Made by a program: the position numbers and the translations under genes. Positions 1-7,424 of a stretch of DNA of 64,000 bases are shown in pieces. Origin of the DNA: Terriglobia bacterium (GTDB lineage Bacteria > Acidobacteriota > Terriglobia > Terriglobales > Acidobacteriaceae); assembly GCA_020072815.1 (NCBI GenBank), contig JAIQGE010000018.1, forward strand, positions 62,001 to 126,000, read 5' to 3'. Below the pieces are notes generated by a model. That model made no database searches and had not been told where the DNA came from. It worked only from the letters and a program-made list of their open reading frames with translations. Position 1 is the stretch's first letter, and each line of letters begins with the position of its first letter.

Positions 1-876
1 CACCACGATGATGCAGGTCGGCTTGCCGTTCATGCGTGCTACCTGCTGGTAGTTCACAGCGCCCAGTTCGATTCGGGCAACGTCTTTCAAGCGCACCAGC
101 GATCCATCAGAGTTGGAGCGCACCACAATCTGGCCGAACTGGTCGGCGGTAATCAGCCGGCCTTGCGCGCGGACGGTGTAGGTCATTTCGTTGCCCGCCG
201 GCGCAGGCTCCGCGCCCACCTGGCCCGCGGGGTTCACGTTGTTCTGCTGCTGCACGGCCTTGGTGATGTCCGGGACAGTCAGCCCCAGTTTGGCCAGGAC
301 GTCCGGTTTGATCCATATGCGCATGGCGTAATCGCCCGCGCCAAAGACCCGGACTTCACCCACTCCGGGTATGCGATAGAGCGCGTCATTGATGTTGATG
401 TTGGCGTAATTGGCCAGGAACAGAGAGTTGTACGTGCCTTTGGGCGAATACAGCGCCACCAGCATCATGGGGAAGCCGGTGGACTTGCGCAGGGTCACGC
501 CGAACTGGTTTACGTCAGGCGGAAGATTGGGCTGCGCTTGCGCCAGGCGATTTTGCACGTTCACCTGGTCAACGTTGGGGTCGCTCTCCACGTCAAAGGT
601 CACGGTTTCTTGCAGCGAGCCGTCATTGGCGTTGGTGGACTGCATGTAGAGCATGTTGTCCACGCCGTTCAGTTGCTGCTCCATCGGCGTGGCCACCGAT
701 TGCTCGATGGTGGCGGCGTCGCCTCCGGTGAATACGGTGCCGACGATGATTTGGGGCGGAACGATCTGCGGGAACTGCGCCAGCGGCAGCTTTCCCATGG
801 AGACCAGTCCAGCCAGCACGGTGATAATGGATATCACCATGGCCACAATCGGACGGTTGACGAAAAACTTGGCCAT
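1..876 (-). CDS. RND efflux permease (AcrB/HAE1 type), N-terminal part only
   Basis: Inner-membrane proton-driven pump subunit of a tripartite RND multidrug exporter. The 292 visible codons begin MAKFFVNRPIVAMVIS, the typical first transmembrane helix, followed by the porter region. Seen motifs include TGGDAATIEQSVATPMEQQLNGVDNM and NVQNRLAQAQPNLP (quoted separately because they are family hallmarks). The gene runs off the left edge without a stop, so about two thirds of a usual ~1050-aa protein is missing. The ATG at 876 sits 18 bp downstream of the membrane-fusion gene stop, so the two are one operon under the TetR gene. Family assignment is secure; substrate is not readable. Confidence 0.93.
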   Translation of the reverse strand, partial: MAKFFVNRPIVAMVISIITVLAGLVSMGKLPLAQFPQIVPPQIIVGTVFTGGDAATIEQSVATPMEQQLNGVDNMLYMQSTNANDGSLQETVTFDVESDPNVDQVNVQNRLAQAQPNLPPDVNQFGVTLRKSTGFPMMLVALYSPKGTYNSLFLANYANININDALYRIPGVGEVRVFGAGDYAMRIWIKPDVLAKLGLTVPDITKAVQQQNNVNPAGQVGAEPAPAGNEMTYTVRAQGRLITADQFGQIVVRSNSDGSLVRLKDVARIELGAVNYQQVARMNGKPTCIIVV

Positions 877-894
877 CTGCTGCCTGCCCCTCTC

Positions 895-2103
895 TTACAG
901 GTTCGCTGCTTTGGGTGTTACTACGGTGCCTTCTTTTACTTTTTGCAGACCTTCCACCACGACGCGTTCGCCCGGGTTAAGGCCGCTTTCAATGATCCAC
1001 ATCTTGCCGAAGCTGGGCCCGACCTTCACCGGACGCAGGTTCACTTTGTTGTCGCTGCCCACTACGGCGAGTTGATAGCTGCCCTGCAACTCGGTGACGG
1101 CACGCTGCGGGACCAGCAAAGCGGCCTTCCGGGTGCCCATTGCCGCCAGCACGCGGCCGAACTGCCCGGGACGAAGCAGGTTGTTGGGGTTGGGAAACGA
1201 GCCCACCACGCGGATGGTCCCGGTGTTGGCGTCCACTTGCCGGTCAGCCAGAAGAAAAGACCCTTCGTGCAGATAAGTGCTACCGTCGGAGAGAACCAGT
1301 TTCAGCTTTACGCCCTTCCATGCATCCTTCTGCGGGCCGCTTTTGCCGCCGCCCTGTGACACCATGTATTGCTGCTCGCTGATGGAAAAATAGGCCTTGA
1401 TGGGGTTCACCTGCGAAACCGAAGTCAGCACCGTGGTGTTGCTTACCAGGTTGCCGATCTGCGTCTGCGCGATGCCCGCAATTCCGTCAATGAGGGACGT
1501 CACTTTGGTGAATCCCACGTTGAGATCTGCCTGCTCCACTGCGGCCCGTGCCGTCTCCACCGCGGCCCTGGCGCCAAGCTCGGCTTGAATGTCATTGTCG
1601 AACTGGCTCTGAGCAATCGCTTTGGCTTCCGCCAGCGGCCGGTCGCGCTTCACGTCCTGCTGGGCTTTGCCCAACGCCGCCTCCGCCTGCGCCAGTTGCC
1701 CTTTCATCTGGTTCAGGATCGCCACAAAAGGCCGCGGATCAATCTCAAAAAGCACTTGCCCTTTGTGGACGTACGAACCTTCCTTGTAATTCTGCTTGAT
1801 GAGATAGCCGGCGACCCTGGGTTGGATCTGCGCGTTCACGTAGCCATCCAGAGTGGCCGTCCATTCGCTGACGATGGGCACGTCTTGCTGCCGAACATTG
1901 GCCACTTCCACGTCAGGTGGTTTCGAGGCGGGCGCATTGGCTTTCACTCCTCCGCATCCGCCGAGCGCCAGCAGCGACAATGCGAGAAGAATGCAGAGGG
2001 CGCCTCGCGTCCGCGTGCGACTCAGCAGGGAAGTGCTCTGTCTGGAATTCGCCCGCGGGGAACCCGCAAGTCCAGTATTGAATGCAGAAACTCGCAGCGA
2101 CAT
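895..2103 (-). CDS. RND efflux periplasmic adaptor (AcrA-type lipoprotein)
   Basis: Membrane-fusion protein bridging the downstream RND permease to an outer-membrane channel. The start at 2103 is chosen because AAAGGA lies just upstream. It gives 402 aa with a hydrophobic leader ending in a lipobox (LALGGC), so it is probably lipid-anchored in the inner membrane. The lipoyl half-motif PRVAGYLIKQNYKEGSYVHKGQ and the helical hairpin with repeated AEAALGKAQQDVKRDRPL-like segments are visible, followed by the beta-barrel and membrane-proximal domains. A longer in-frame start at 2175 would overlap the TetR gene and adds nothing recognisable. No outer-membrane TolC-like gene is present in the window. 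Confidence 0.92.
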   Translation of the reverse strand: MSLRVSAFNTGLAGSPRANSRQSTSLLSRTRTRGALCILLALSLLALGGCGGVKANAPASKPPDVEVANVRQQDVPIVSEWTATLDGYVNAQIQPRVAGYLIKQNYKEGSYVHKGQVLFEIDPRPFVAILNQMKGQLAQAEAALGKAQQDVKRDRPLAEAKAIAQSQFDNDIQAELGARAAVETARAAVEQADLNVGFTKVTSLIDGIAGIAQTQIGNLVSNTTVLTSVSQVNPIKAYFSISEQQYMVSQGGGKSGPQKDAWKGVKLKLVLSDGSTYLHEGSFLLADRQVDANTGTIRVVGSFPNPNNLLRPGQFGRVLAAMGTRKAALLVPQRAVTELQGSYQLAVVGSDNKVNLRPVKVGPSFGKMWIIESGLNPGERVVVEGLQKVKEGTVVTPKAANL

Positions 2104-2122
2104 CACAAAGTCCTTTCTTTTC

Positions 2123-2746
2123 TCAACTTGCCGTCGGACGCAACGCGGCATTAATAAAATGAAGCAGAAAATCAATGTCCTCGCGGGCCGTGGTGGCCGG
2201 CGTGGTGGCCAAGCGGCGCTGCAAGGCGCCTGTGGTCAGATCGGCGACGGTCCACGCCAGAATCTCCGCAGGGACGGGCCGGATCTGGTTGCGGGCAATT
2301 GCATCTTCAATCGCCACCGTCAGCGCGCGCACCGGTTCGCGCAGCCACTCGCGCGCCTTGGCTTTGCTGAGCACCGGAGATCCCGAGGGCTCGATGTACA
2401 TGATGCGAAAAAAATCCCGGCGTTCTTCGCAATAGTCAAAGCGGGCGTTGATGTAGGCTGAAATTTTTTCCAGCGCCGTCCCCGCGGCGGCGATCTTTTC
2501 CAGCGTCAACCGGCGCAAAGTTTCCAGGTCGTTGGTCATCACCGCGTTGTAAATATGTTCTTTGGACTCGAAGTACAGATAAATGGTGCCCTTGGCCAAG
2601 CCCGCGCGGGCGGCAATCTCGTCCACCGTGGCTGAGATGTAGCCCTTTTCCGCGAAGACTTTCCGGGCAGCAGTGATGATTTCAGCTTGGCGAAATTCCC
2701 AGACGACTTGCTTCTTCGACTTGGCGAGTTGGGCGAGGTCCGGCAT
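2123..2746 (-). CDS. TetR/AcrR-family transcriptional regulator
   Basis: 207-aa DNA-binding repressor, first gene of the efflux operon. Residues about 17-65 form the TetR helix-turn-helix region (RQAEIITAARKVFAEKGY, then VDEIAARAGLAKGTIYLYF). The C-terminal half is a ligand-binding helical domain of the usual TetR length. It is separated from the adaptor gene by only 19 bp, so it is probably autoregulatory and controls the pump. An imperfect palindrome 24-38 bp upstream of its start is a candidate operator. The inducing ligand cannot be deduced. Confidence 0.93.
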   Translation of the reverse strand: MPDLAQLAKSKKQVVWEFRQAEIITAARKVFAEKGYISATVDEIAARAGLAKGTIYLYFESKEHIYNAVMTNDLETLRRLTLEKIAAAGTALEKISAYINARFDYCEERRDFFRIMYIEPSGSPVLSKAKAREWLREPVRALTVAIEDAIARNQIRPVPAEILAWTVADLTTGALQRRLATTPATTAREDIDFLLHFINAALRPTAS

Positions 2747-2770
2747 GAATGACCTAATAGTACAAAGTTA

Positions 2771-2784
2771 TGACTGCCCGGTCA
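2771..2784. promoter_or_regulatory. Candidate TetR operator
   Basis: TGACTGCCCGGTCA is an imperfect palindrome with TGAC/GTCA half-sites. It lies 24 bp upstream of the TetR start codon. Position and half-site type fit TetR-family autoregulation; binding is inference. Confidence 0.4.
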
Positions 2785-2880
2785 ATCTGGCGAATGTGCG
2801 CGCGGGGGCAAACGCGAAACATCTGCGACGCTGACCGCGGTTGGCACCAGCGGCATTCAGAGCGCCAGCATCAAGCTGAC

Positions 2881-2931
2881 CTGACCATCACGCACTGATC
2901 TGTATACTCGTGGTGTAATCTCAGCACCACG
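2881..2931 (+). promoter_or_regulatory. Candidate promoter and inverted repeat before the alpha/beta hydrolase
   Basis: CTGACC (2881-2886) and TATACT (2903-2908) are separated by 16 bp and resemble sigma70 -35/-10 boxes. Directly after lies CGTGGTG-9 nt-CACCACG (2909-2915/2925-2931), a perfect 7-bp inverted repeat. It would fall at the start of the transcript, as an operator or a 5' hairpin. Confidence 0.4.
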
Positions 2932-2957
2932 ATCATGCGCGGGAGAGGGGACGCTCG

Positions 2958-4265
2958 ATGCAAATATGGCGGCGCAAGCGTGTCCGTATTGCGTGCTCAA
3001 CCTTGATTCTGCTGGCTGCGCTGATGGGGAGCACTCCTCTGTATGCGCAGGACATCGCGGGCGACTGGCAGGGAACCCTCAAGGCGGGTCTGGATCTCCG
3101 GATCATCGTGCACATCGAAAAGGGGACGAGTGGCGGCTGGACGGCCATGCTGTACAGCATTGATCAAGGCCCCGATGGCATCCCCATCACTTCGGTGACG
3201 CTGAAAGATTCGATCTTGAAGTTCAGTGTTGAGCTGGTGCACGGCGCCTATGAAGGCAAGCTCAGCGCGGACGCACAGACGGTCACCGGGACGTGGACTC
3301 AGCGTTTGCCGCTCCCGCTGGAACTGCGTCGCGCAACCAAAGAGACGGCCTGGCAGCGCGATTCGTCGTCGCACACCGCGCAATTTGTGAGCGTGGACAG
3401 CAACGTCAAACTAGAGGTGCTCGACTGGGGCGGCTCCGGACGGCCCTTGGTCTTTCTAGCAGGTCTGGGCAACACCGCCCACGTGTTTGATACCTTCGCC
3501 CCCAAATTTACCCGCGCGCACCACGTTTACGGCATCACGCGGCGCGGATTTGGCGCTTCCAGCGTCCCCGACTCCGGCTACTCGGCCGACCGTCTCGGCG
3601 ACGACGTGCTCGCCGTGCTGGACGCGCTCAAGATCAACCGGCCGGTGCTGGTGGGGCACTCCATCGCCGGGGAAGAGTTGAGCTCCGTGGGAACACGGCA
3701 TCCGGAAAAGATCGCGGGCCTGGTTTACCTGGATGCCGCCTACCCGTACGCGTTCTACGATCCAGCGCTCGGAGATTTCAATATTGACTCCCTTGAGCTG
3801 CAAAAAAAACTGGAGCAACTGCGGCCGGGGAGAGCGCAGGCTGATCCCAAGAAGTTGATCCAAGACGTGCTGCAAAGCCTGCCCCGGCTGGAAAAGGACC
3901 TGCAAGAGGAGTTGAAAGATCTGGAAGTGGAGCCCGCCAACGCGCGTCAGGTTGAGGCGCCGGCGCCGGCGCCGGCCAAGGCGATCATTGCAGGCGAGCA
4001 GAAGTACACGGAAATCCGCGTGCCGGCCCTGGCAATCTATGCCGTGCCGCACTCCGGTGTGCCGGCCGCCGGCAACGACGCTGCCGCGCGCGCGGCGGCG
4101 GAAGCCAGAGACACGATCAGCACCGGGGCACAGGCCAAGGCCTTCGAGAAGGGCGTACCCACGGCACGCGTAGTTCGCCTGCCGAACGCGAACCATTACG
4201 TCTTCCGGTCCAACGAGGCGGACGTGCTGCGCGACATGAACGCTTTCCTCGGCAGCTTGCCGTAA
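2958..4265 (+). CDS. Secreted alpha/beta-hydrolase with an N-terminal beta domain
   Basis: 435 aa with a cleavable signal peptide (residues 1-30, ending TPLYA-Q). Residues about 33-125 form a separate beta-rich segment starting DIAGDWQGTL, of the kind often found before acidobacterial hydrolase domains. Residues about 150-435 are an alpha/beta-hydrolase fold with the nucleophile elbow GHSIAG (Ser235) and a likely catalytic His in the NANHYVF segment near the C-terminus. An A/P-rich insertion (EAPAPAPAK) sits in the lid region. Expected to act in the periplasm. Substrate unknown; esterase or peptidase activity are both possible. Confidence 0.8.
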   Translation: MQIWRRKRVRIACSTLILLAALMGSTPLYAQDIAGDWQGTLKAGLDLRIIVHIEKGTSGGWTAMLYSIDQGPDGIPITSVTLKDSILKFSVELVHGAYEGKLSADAQTVTGTWTQRLPLPLELRRATKETAWQRDSSSHTAQFVSVDSNVKLEVLDWGGSGRPLVFLAGLGNTAHVFDTFAPKFTRAHHVYGITRRGFGASSVPDSGYSADRLGDDVLAVLDALKINRPVLVGHSIAGEELSSVGTRHPEKIAGLVYLDAAYPYAFYDPALGDFNIDSLELQKKLEQLRPGRAQADPKKLIQDVLQSLPRLEKDLQEELKDLEVEPANARQVEAPAPAPAKAIIAGEQKYTEIRVPALAIYAVPHSGVPAAGNDAAARAAAEARDTISTGAQAKAFEKGVPTARVVRLPNANHYVFRSNEADVLRDMNAFLGSLP

Positions 4266-4314
4266 CGGCGAGCAGAAATGCGGCGCATCGCCGGGGATTT
4301 GAGATGAAATTTCA

Positions 4315-4391
4315 TGGCGCGCCCTGAGAGATTCGAACTCCCGGCCTTCTGATTCGTAGTCAGACGCTCTATCCAGCTGAGCTAAGGGCGC
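4315..4391 (-). tRNA. tRNA-Arg (anticodon ACG)
   Basis: Reading the minus strand gives a complete cloverleaf. The acceptor stem is GCGCCCT/AGGGCGC. The D arm contains AGCTCAG-TGGATAGAGC, and the anticodon loop CTACGAA is on a 5-bp TCTGA/TCAGA stem. The T arm contains GTTCGAATC. The discriminator is G and CCA is encoded (4315-4317). The ACG anticodon, normally modified to ICG, reads CGN Arg codons. The + strand hydrolase gene ends 49 bp away and converges on it. Confidence 0.97.
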
Positions 4392-4531
4392 GCTCGGGTG
4401 TAGCGGGACTTCATTGATTTTATAACATGCTGGTGTTTTGCGCACCAGGTTGGGGTCCTCGGCGGGCGCCCAGTGATTTATGCGGTTTCTCCTCTGCTAT
4501 GCTGGTGCCGGACATTCGAGGAGGCCTTCAA

Positions 4532-4882
4532 GTGCTCAAGACAAGCCAAAGAATCGTGGTGGCAGCGGCATTGGCGGCAATGATGCTGTGGCTGGCGGGC
4601 TGCCGCATGCACACCAGCATCGCCGACATCACCAGTGATCCCGCAAAATTCGCGGGGAAAGACATCACGGTTGCGGGCACCGCGTCCGATTCCTTTGGCG
4701 CCATGGGCAACGGAATTTTTAGAGTCGACGACGGAACCGGGAGCATCTGGGTATTGAGCCAGAACTTTGGCGTCCCCGGCAACGGCGTGAAAGTGACCGT
4801 TACCGGGCGGGTGGAGCAGGGATTCAATCTGGGCGGGAAGAGTTATGGAGTCATTCTCAGGCAGACTGAAGACCGGCACTGA
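4532..4882 (+). CDS. Small lipoprotein with an OB-fold-like domain
   Basis: 116 aa using the GTG start at 4532, which has a strong GAGGAGG ribosome-binding site 8 bp upstream; the frame stays open further up but without such a site. The N-terminus is a lipoprotein signal ending LAGC. The mature part (SIADITSDPAKFAGKDITVAG, then GNGIFRVDDGTGSIWVLS and VKVTVTGRVEQGFNLGGK) has the pattern of small OB-fold nucleic-acid or oligosaccharide-binding-like domains found in many secreted bacterial proteins. No enzyme motif is visible. Exact function unknown. Confidence 0.75.
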   Translation: MLKTSQRIVVAAALAAMMLWLAGCRMHTSIADITSDPAKFAGKDITVAGTASDSFGAMGNGIFRVDDGTGSIWVLSQNFGVPGNGVKVTVTGRVEQGFNLGGKSYGVILRQTEDRH

Positions 4883-4965
4883 CCATCGGCTAGAGTTCGA
4901 CAACGAAGGCCTAGGCGATGAAAGACTGGTCGCGAAACGCCGGACAAAAAGTCGTGAACTGTCGT

Positions 4966-4995
4966 TTGACAGCCACTGATTTCGCTCAGTAAGAT
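4966..4995 (+). promoter_or_regulatory. Promoter of the Cys leader peptide / YeiH operon
   Basis: A perfect -35 box TTGACA (4966-4971), an 18-bp spacer and TAAGAT (4990-4995) are followed only 10 bp later by the leader-peptide ATG. The transcript would therefore be leaderless or have a very short 5' end, consistent with the lack of a ribosome-binding site before the leader ORF. Confidence 0.6.
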
Positions 4996-5005
4996 TTCTT
5001 CACTC

Positions 5006-5110
5006 ATGAACGCGAACTGCCAGAACCGGATGATGCTGATGTGTTGTTGTTGCGACGCGTCCATCCTGCGTTCTGGCGAGTATGTGTCCTGGGTAGCGAT
5101 CATCATTTAG
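5006..5110 (+). CDS. Cys-rich leader peptide of a transcription attenuator
   Basis: 34-codon ORF starting ATG at 5006 and ending TAG at 5108-5110. It encodes Cys at position 5 and four consecutive Cys codons (TGT TGT TGT TGC, 5042-5053) inside MLMCCCCDAS. There is no ribosome-binding site, but a strong promoter ends 10 bp before the ATG. It lies 27 bp before a perfect rho-independent terminator and upstream of a sulfur-linked transporter gene. A run of the regulated amino acid in a short translated leader is the hallmark of ribosome-mediated attenuation (trp, his). Polycysteine leader ORFs are known in mycobacteria. Function here is inference, but the fit is strong. Confidence 0.75.
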   Translation: MNANCQNRMMLMCCCCDASILRSGEYVSWVAIII

Positions 5111-5166
5111 ATCTCTAGAGTTTTACCAGTATCAGCACCCACTCACCAGAAGGTGAGTGGGTTTTT
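5019..5166 (+). promoter_or_regulatory. Cysteine-responsive attenuator with three mutually exclusive RNA pairings
   Basis: Arm 1 (5019-5026 GCCAGAAC and 5028-5032 GGATG) pairs with arm 2 (5070-5077 GTTCTGGC and 5062-5066 CATCC), and the Cys codons lie in the loop. Arm 2 extended (5071-5086) can instead pair with 5136-5151 (13 of 16 Watson-Crick pairs), which destroys the terminator stem at 5138-5161. A ribosome stalled on the Cys codons would cover the inner 1:2 pairs, freeing arm 2 to form the antiterminator, so the operon would be expressed when charged tRNA-Cys is scarce. Confidence 0.7.
5138..5166 (+). terminator. Rho-independent terminator of the attenuator
   Basis: Perfect 10-bp stem CCCACTCACC / GGTGAGTGGG (5138-5147, 5152-5161) with tetraloop AGAA and a following TTTTT tract. 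It lies between the leader peptide and the structural genes, not after a gene. Confidence 0.9.
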
Positions 5167-5247
5167 AATTTTAGGCGGGTCTTTTGCCGTGCCGAGTGCG
5201 CTGATCCGAGGAAGACAAAAATCTATAACCAACAAGGAGAGTGTCCT

Positions 5248-5403
5248 GTGACCGAAACAGAGAACAAAGTGGGAATCGAGAGGCAGAATGAAACAAAGCC
5301 TGTGCCGCGGCGGCGGCTGTCTTTAGATAGCTGGGCGGTGATCCTGGGTCTGGCCTTGGCGGCGCTGGTCCGCTTGGGCGTGCTCAAACATGTGGCGTGG
5401 TAG
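5248..5403 (+). CDS. 51-aa single-span membrane protein before YeiH
   Basis: GTG start at 5248 with AAGGAGAG 8 bp upstream; stop TAG at 5401. The protein has a charged N-terminus (TETENKVGIERQNETKPVPRRR) and one hydrophobic segment (DSWAVILGLALAALVRLGVL). The next gene starts 22 bp downstream with its own ribosome-binding site, so both are co-translated from one mRNA. The segment resembles the first helix of full-length YeiH-type proteins (pattern WWAVxxGL), so it may be the split-off first helix of the transporter. That comparison is from memory and needs an alignment. Confidence 0.65.
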   Translation: MTETENKVGIERQNETKPVPRRRLSLDSWAVILGLALAALVRLGVLKHVAW

Positions 5404-5425
5404 AGAAAGCAGGAGGGTGATCCAA

Positions 5426-6511
5426 ATGGCAAGTTCGTCGGTTGTAAGCCGGGTAGAGCCGTTGCAGCTACCTAAGAAACTCTTTGCGCTGGTTCCGGGA
5501 GTGACGCTGCTGGTGGTTGTGGGCCTGGCGGGCAAGGTCCTGGAGAAAACAATTAATGCGTACTCCAAGGCGCATCATCTTGTGGTACCCAACATCGAGT
5601 ATGTGCTGTCGGCGAGCCTGATCGGGCTGTTGATATCGAATACCGTTGGCGTGGCCGAAGTCTTCAAGCCGGGAGTGGCTACTTACGAATTCTGGCTCAA
5701 GAGCGGCATTGTGTTGCTGGGCGCGCGCTTCCTTCTCGCCGACGTGCTCAAGCTGGGCGCCGTGAGCCTGGTGCTGGTGCTGATTGAACTGGCCCTGTCC
5801 ATCGCGTTCATGACGTTCCTGGGTCGCGTCTTCAAGCTTAGCCCCAAGTTGACCAGCCTGCTGGCGGTGGGATCTTCGATCTGCGGAGTGTCGGCCATCA
5901 TCGCCACCAAGGGCGCGATTGACGCCGACGATGAAGACGCGTCCTTCGCCATTGCCGCGATTCTGGCGCTAGGTGCGCTGGCGTTGTTTACTTTCCCGCC
6001 TATCGGCCACGCGCTGCATATGAGCGACCGTCTTTACGGCTTGTGGGCCGGCACCGGCGTGGACAACACGGCGGAAGCCGTGGCCGCCGGAGCTCTTTAT
6101 TCAGACGCTGCGTCCAAGATCGCCGTGCTGGCCAAGACCACGCGCAATGCGATGATCGGGTTTGTGGTGCTGGGCTACGCGATCTATTGGGCGGTGCGCG
6201 ACCGCCGCCAGATCGTCGGCAGCAAAACGGCTTTCCTGTGGCAGAAATTTCCCAAATTCGTTCTGGGCTTCCTGGCCATCTCAACCCTGGCGAGCTTGAA
6301 AGTGTTTTCGCCCGACCAGATCGCAAGCCTGGCCAACCTTTCAAAGTGGGCCTTCCTGCTGACGTTCGCCGGCGTGGGCCTGCGCATCAGTTTTCGCGAG
6401 ATGAAGAAGCAGGGTCTGCGTCCGTTCATCGTGGGCGCACTGGGCGAAGTGGTGATCGCAGCCATCACTCTGGGACTGGTGCTGGCGGCGAGCGAGCTGG
6501 TGCGCATCTGA
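5426..6511 (+). CDS. YeiH-family transporter (putative sulfate exporter family, PF03601)
   Basis: 361-aa polytopic membrane protein with about ten hydrophobic segments. Family landmarks are visible: GIVLLGARFLLADVLKLG, VGSSICGVSAIIATKGAI and WAGTGVDNTAEAVAAGALY, the last at the site where relatives usually read WAGxSxHExAQVVAAG. The start at 5426 is preceded by AGGAGG with 9-bp spacing; an in-frame ATG at 5390 overlaps the upstream ORF and has no such site. The family is labelled sulfate exporter, but direct evidence is thin. Control by a cysteine attenuator would fit import of a sulfur compound, or another role in sulfur starvation, better than sulfate export. Confidence 0.85.
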   Translation: MASSSVVSRVEPLQLPKKLFALVPGVTLLVVVGLAGKVLEKTINAYSKAHHLVVPNIEYVLSASLIGLLISNTVGVAEVFKPGVATYEFWLKSGIVLLGARFLLADVLKLGAVSLVLVLIELALSIAFMTFLGRVFKLSPKLTSLLAVGSSICGVSAIIATKGAIDADDEDASFAIAAILALGALALFTFPPIGHALHMSDRLYGLWAGTGVDNTAEAVAAGALYSDAASKIAVLAKTTRNAMIGFVVLGYAIYWAVRDRRQIVGSKTAFLWQKFPKFVLGFLAISTLASLKVFSPDQIASLANLSKWAFLLTFAGVGLRISFREMKKQGLRPFIVGALGEVVIAAITLGLVLAASELVRI

Positions 6512-6619
6512 GAGTGGCCGCTGGCCGAAAAGAATACGCAGACGGGATGCACCAGCACTCCTTGCGGTCGCGATGCGAACGCCAGATTCGGCGCGGAAGC
6601 ATGTTACATTTGACGACGC

Positions 6620-7372
6620 ATGAATCCCGAACTGCGTAAGCGACTGCAGATCATTTTGCTTGTGGGTGTGGTCCTGGCGTTGGTCCGCGTCGGTTATATG
6701 TTCTACGAACGCCGGCAGGTGAGCGAACCGCCGCCCAAAGTCCGCGAAACGTATTCCAGCAACTTGGACGACTACGTCTACCTGCCAAGGATTGTCCCCT
6801 TTGATTTGAAATCGGCCGGAAGAGAGATGACCGGCAAAACGGTGTGGGTGCGCAAGGGGTACGCGCTTGCGTACTATGGCTACAATGCGGCGAGCCACCA
6901 GGCAGATCTGGGACGCAAGTCCGGCGTGCTGCCGCCGCTGGAAAAACTCCAGATCAAGGACGTTGTGCTGCAACGTGCGCCCGCAAGTGTGTCGCCAGGA
7001 CAGGTGGTGATTGTGCAGAAGCTGGTGCTGGCCGTGGCGGAGCGGCAGCACGATCCAGGCCTCATCGCCGTGCCGGTGGGAGTAAATGTTGGCGACGACT
7101 TCAAATTCACCGCCAACGACGTCTTCTTCTTCGCCGATCCCCATGAACTCTACAAACACTGGCCGCCGGATGTTTGGACGGCTGTGGACAGCCATCAGGC
7201 CAAGGAAGGCATGAATGAGCTGCAAGCGGAGTGTGCCTTGGGGGCCAGCGGCATTATCGGCACGGGAGAATACGGGGACCGCACTCTGGAATACTCGAAT
7301 GGCGGCCATCCGGTGACGGTGACGTTTGTAAAGAACAAAGCGGTTTCGGTGGTACAGGGCAAGGCGCCGTAA
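6620..7372 (+). CDS. Hypothetical membrane-anchored protein
   Basis: 250 aa with one N-terminal transmembrane segment (residues about 11-27, IILLVGVVLALVRVGYMFY) and a long outside domain. No known motif was recognised. The segment YLPRIVPFDLKSAGREMTGKTVWVRKGYALAYYGY is the most distinctive. It lies alone between yeiH (107 bp upstream) and the convergent ku gene (52 bp downstream). Coding status is supported by length, membrane topology and lack of a better overlapping frame. Confidence 0.7.
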   Translation: MNPELRKRLQIILLVGVVLALVRVGYMFYERRQVSEPPPKVRETYSSNLDDYVYLPRIVPFDLKSAGREMTGKTVWVRKGYALAYYGYNAASHQADLGRKSGVLPPLEKLQIKDVVLQRAPASVSPGQVVIVQKLVLAVAERQHDPGLIAVPVGVNVGDDFKFTANDVFFFADPHELYKHWPPDVWTAVDSHQAKEGMNELQAECALGASGIIGTGEYGDRTLEYSNGGHPVTVTFVKNKAVSVVQGKAP

Positions 7373-7424
7373 AGATGGAAGTCCTTGAGTCGGCGCAAGT
7401 CGAAGGGCAATGATCTTGTGAGCG

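Noticed and set aside
163-1359. Long + strand ORF (398 codons) at the left end
   Set aside because: It is antisense to the RND permease and adaptor, with low-complexity His/Arg/Gly composition and no recognisable motif: a high-GC shadow frame.
4843-5106. 87-codon minus-strand ORF over the attenuator
   Set aside because: Opposite strand to the promoter, leader peptide and terminator; no ribosome-binding site or family.
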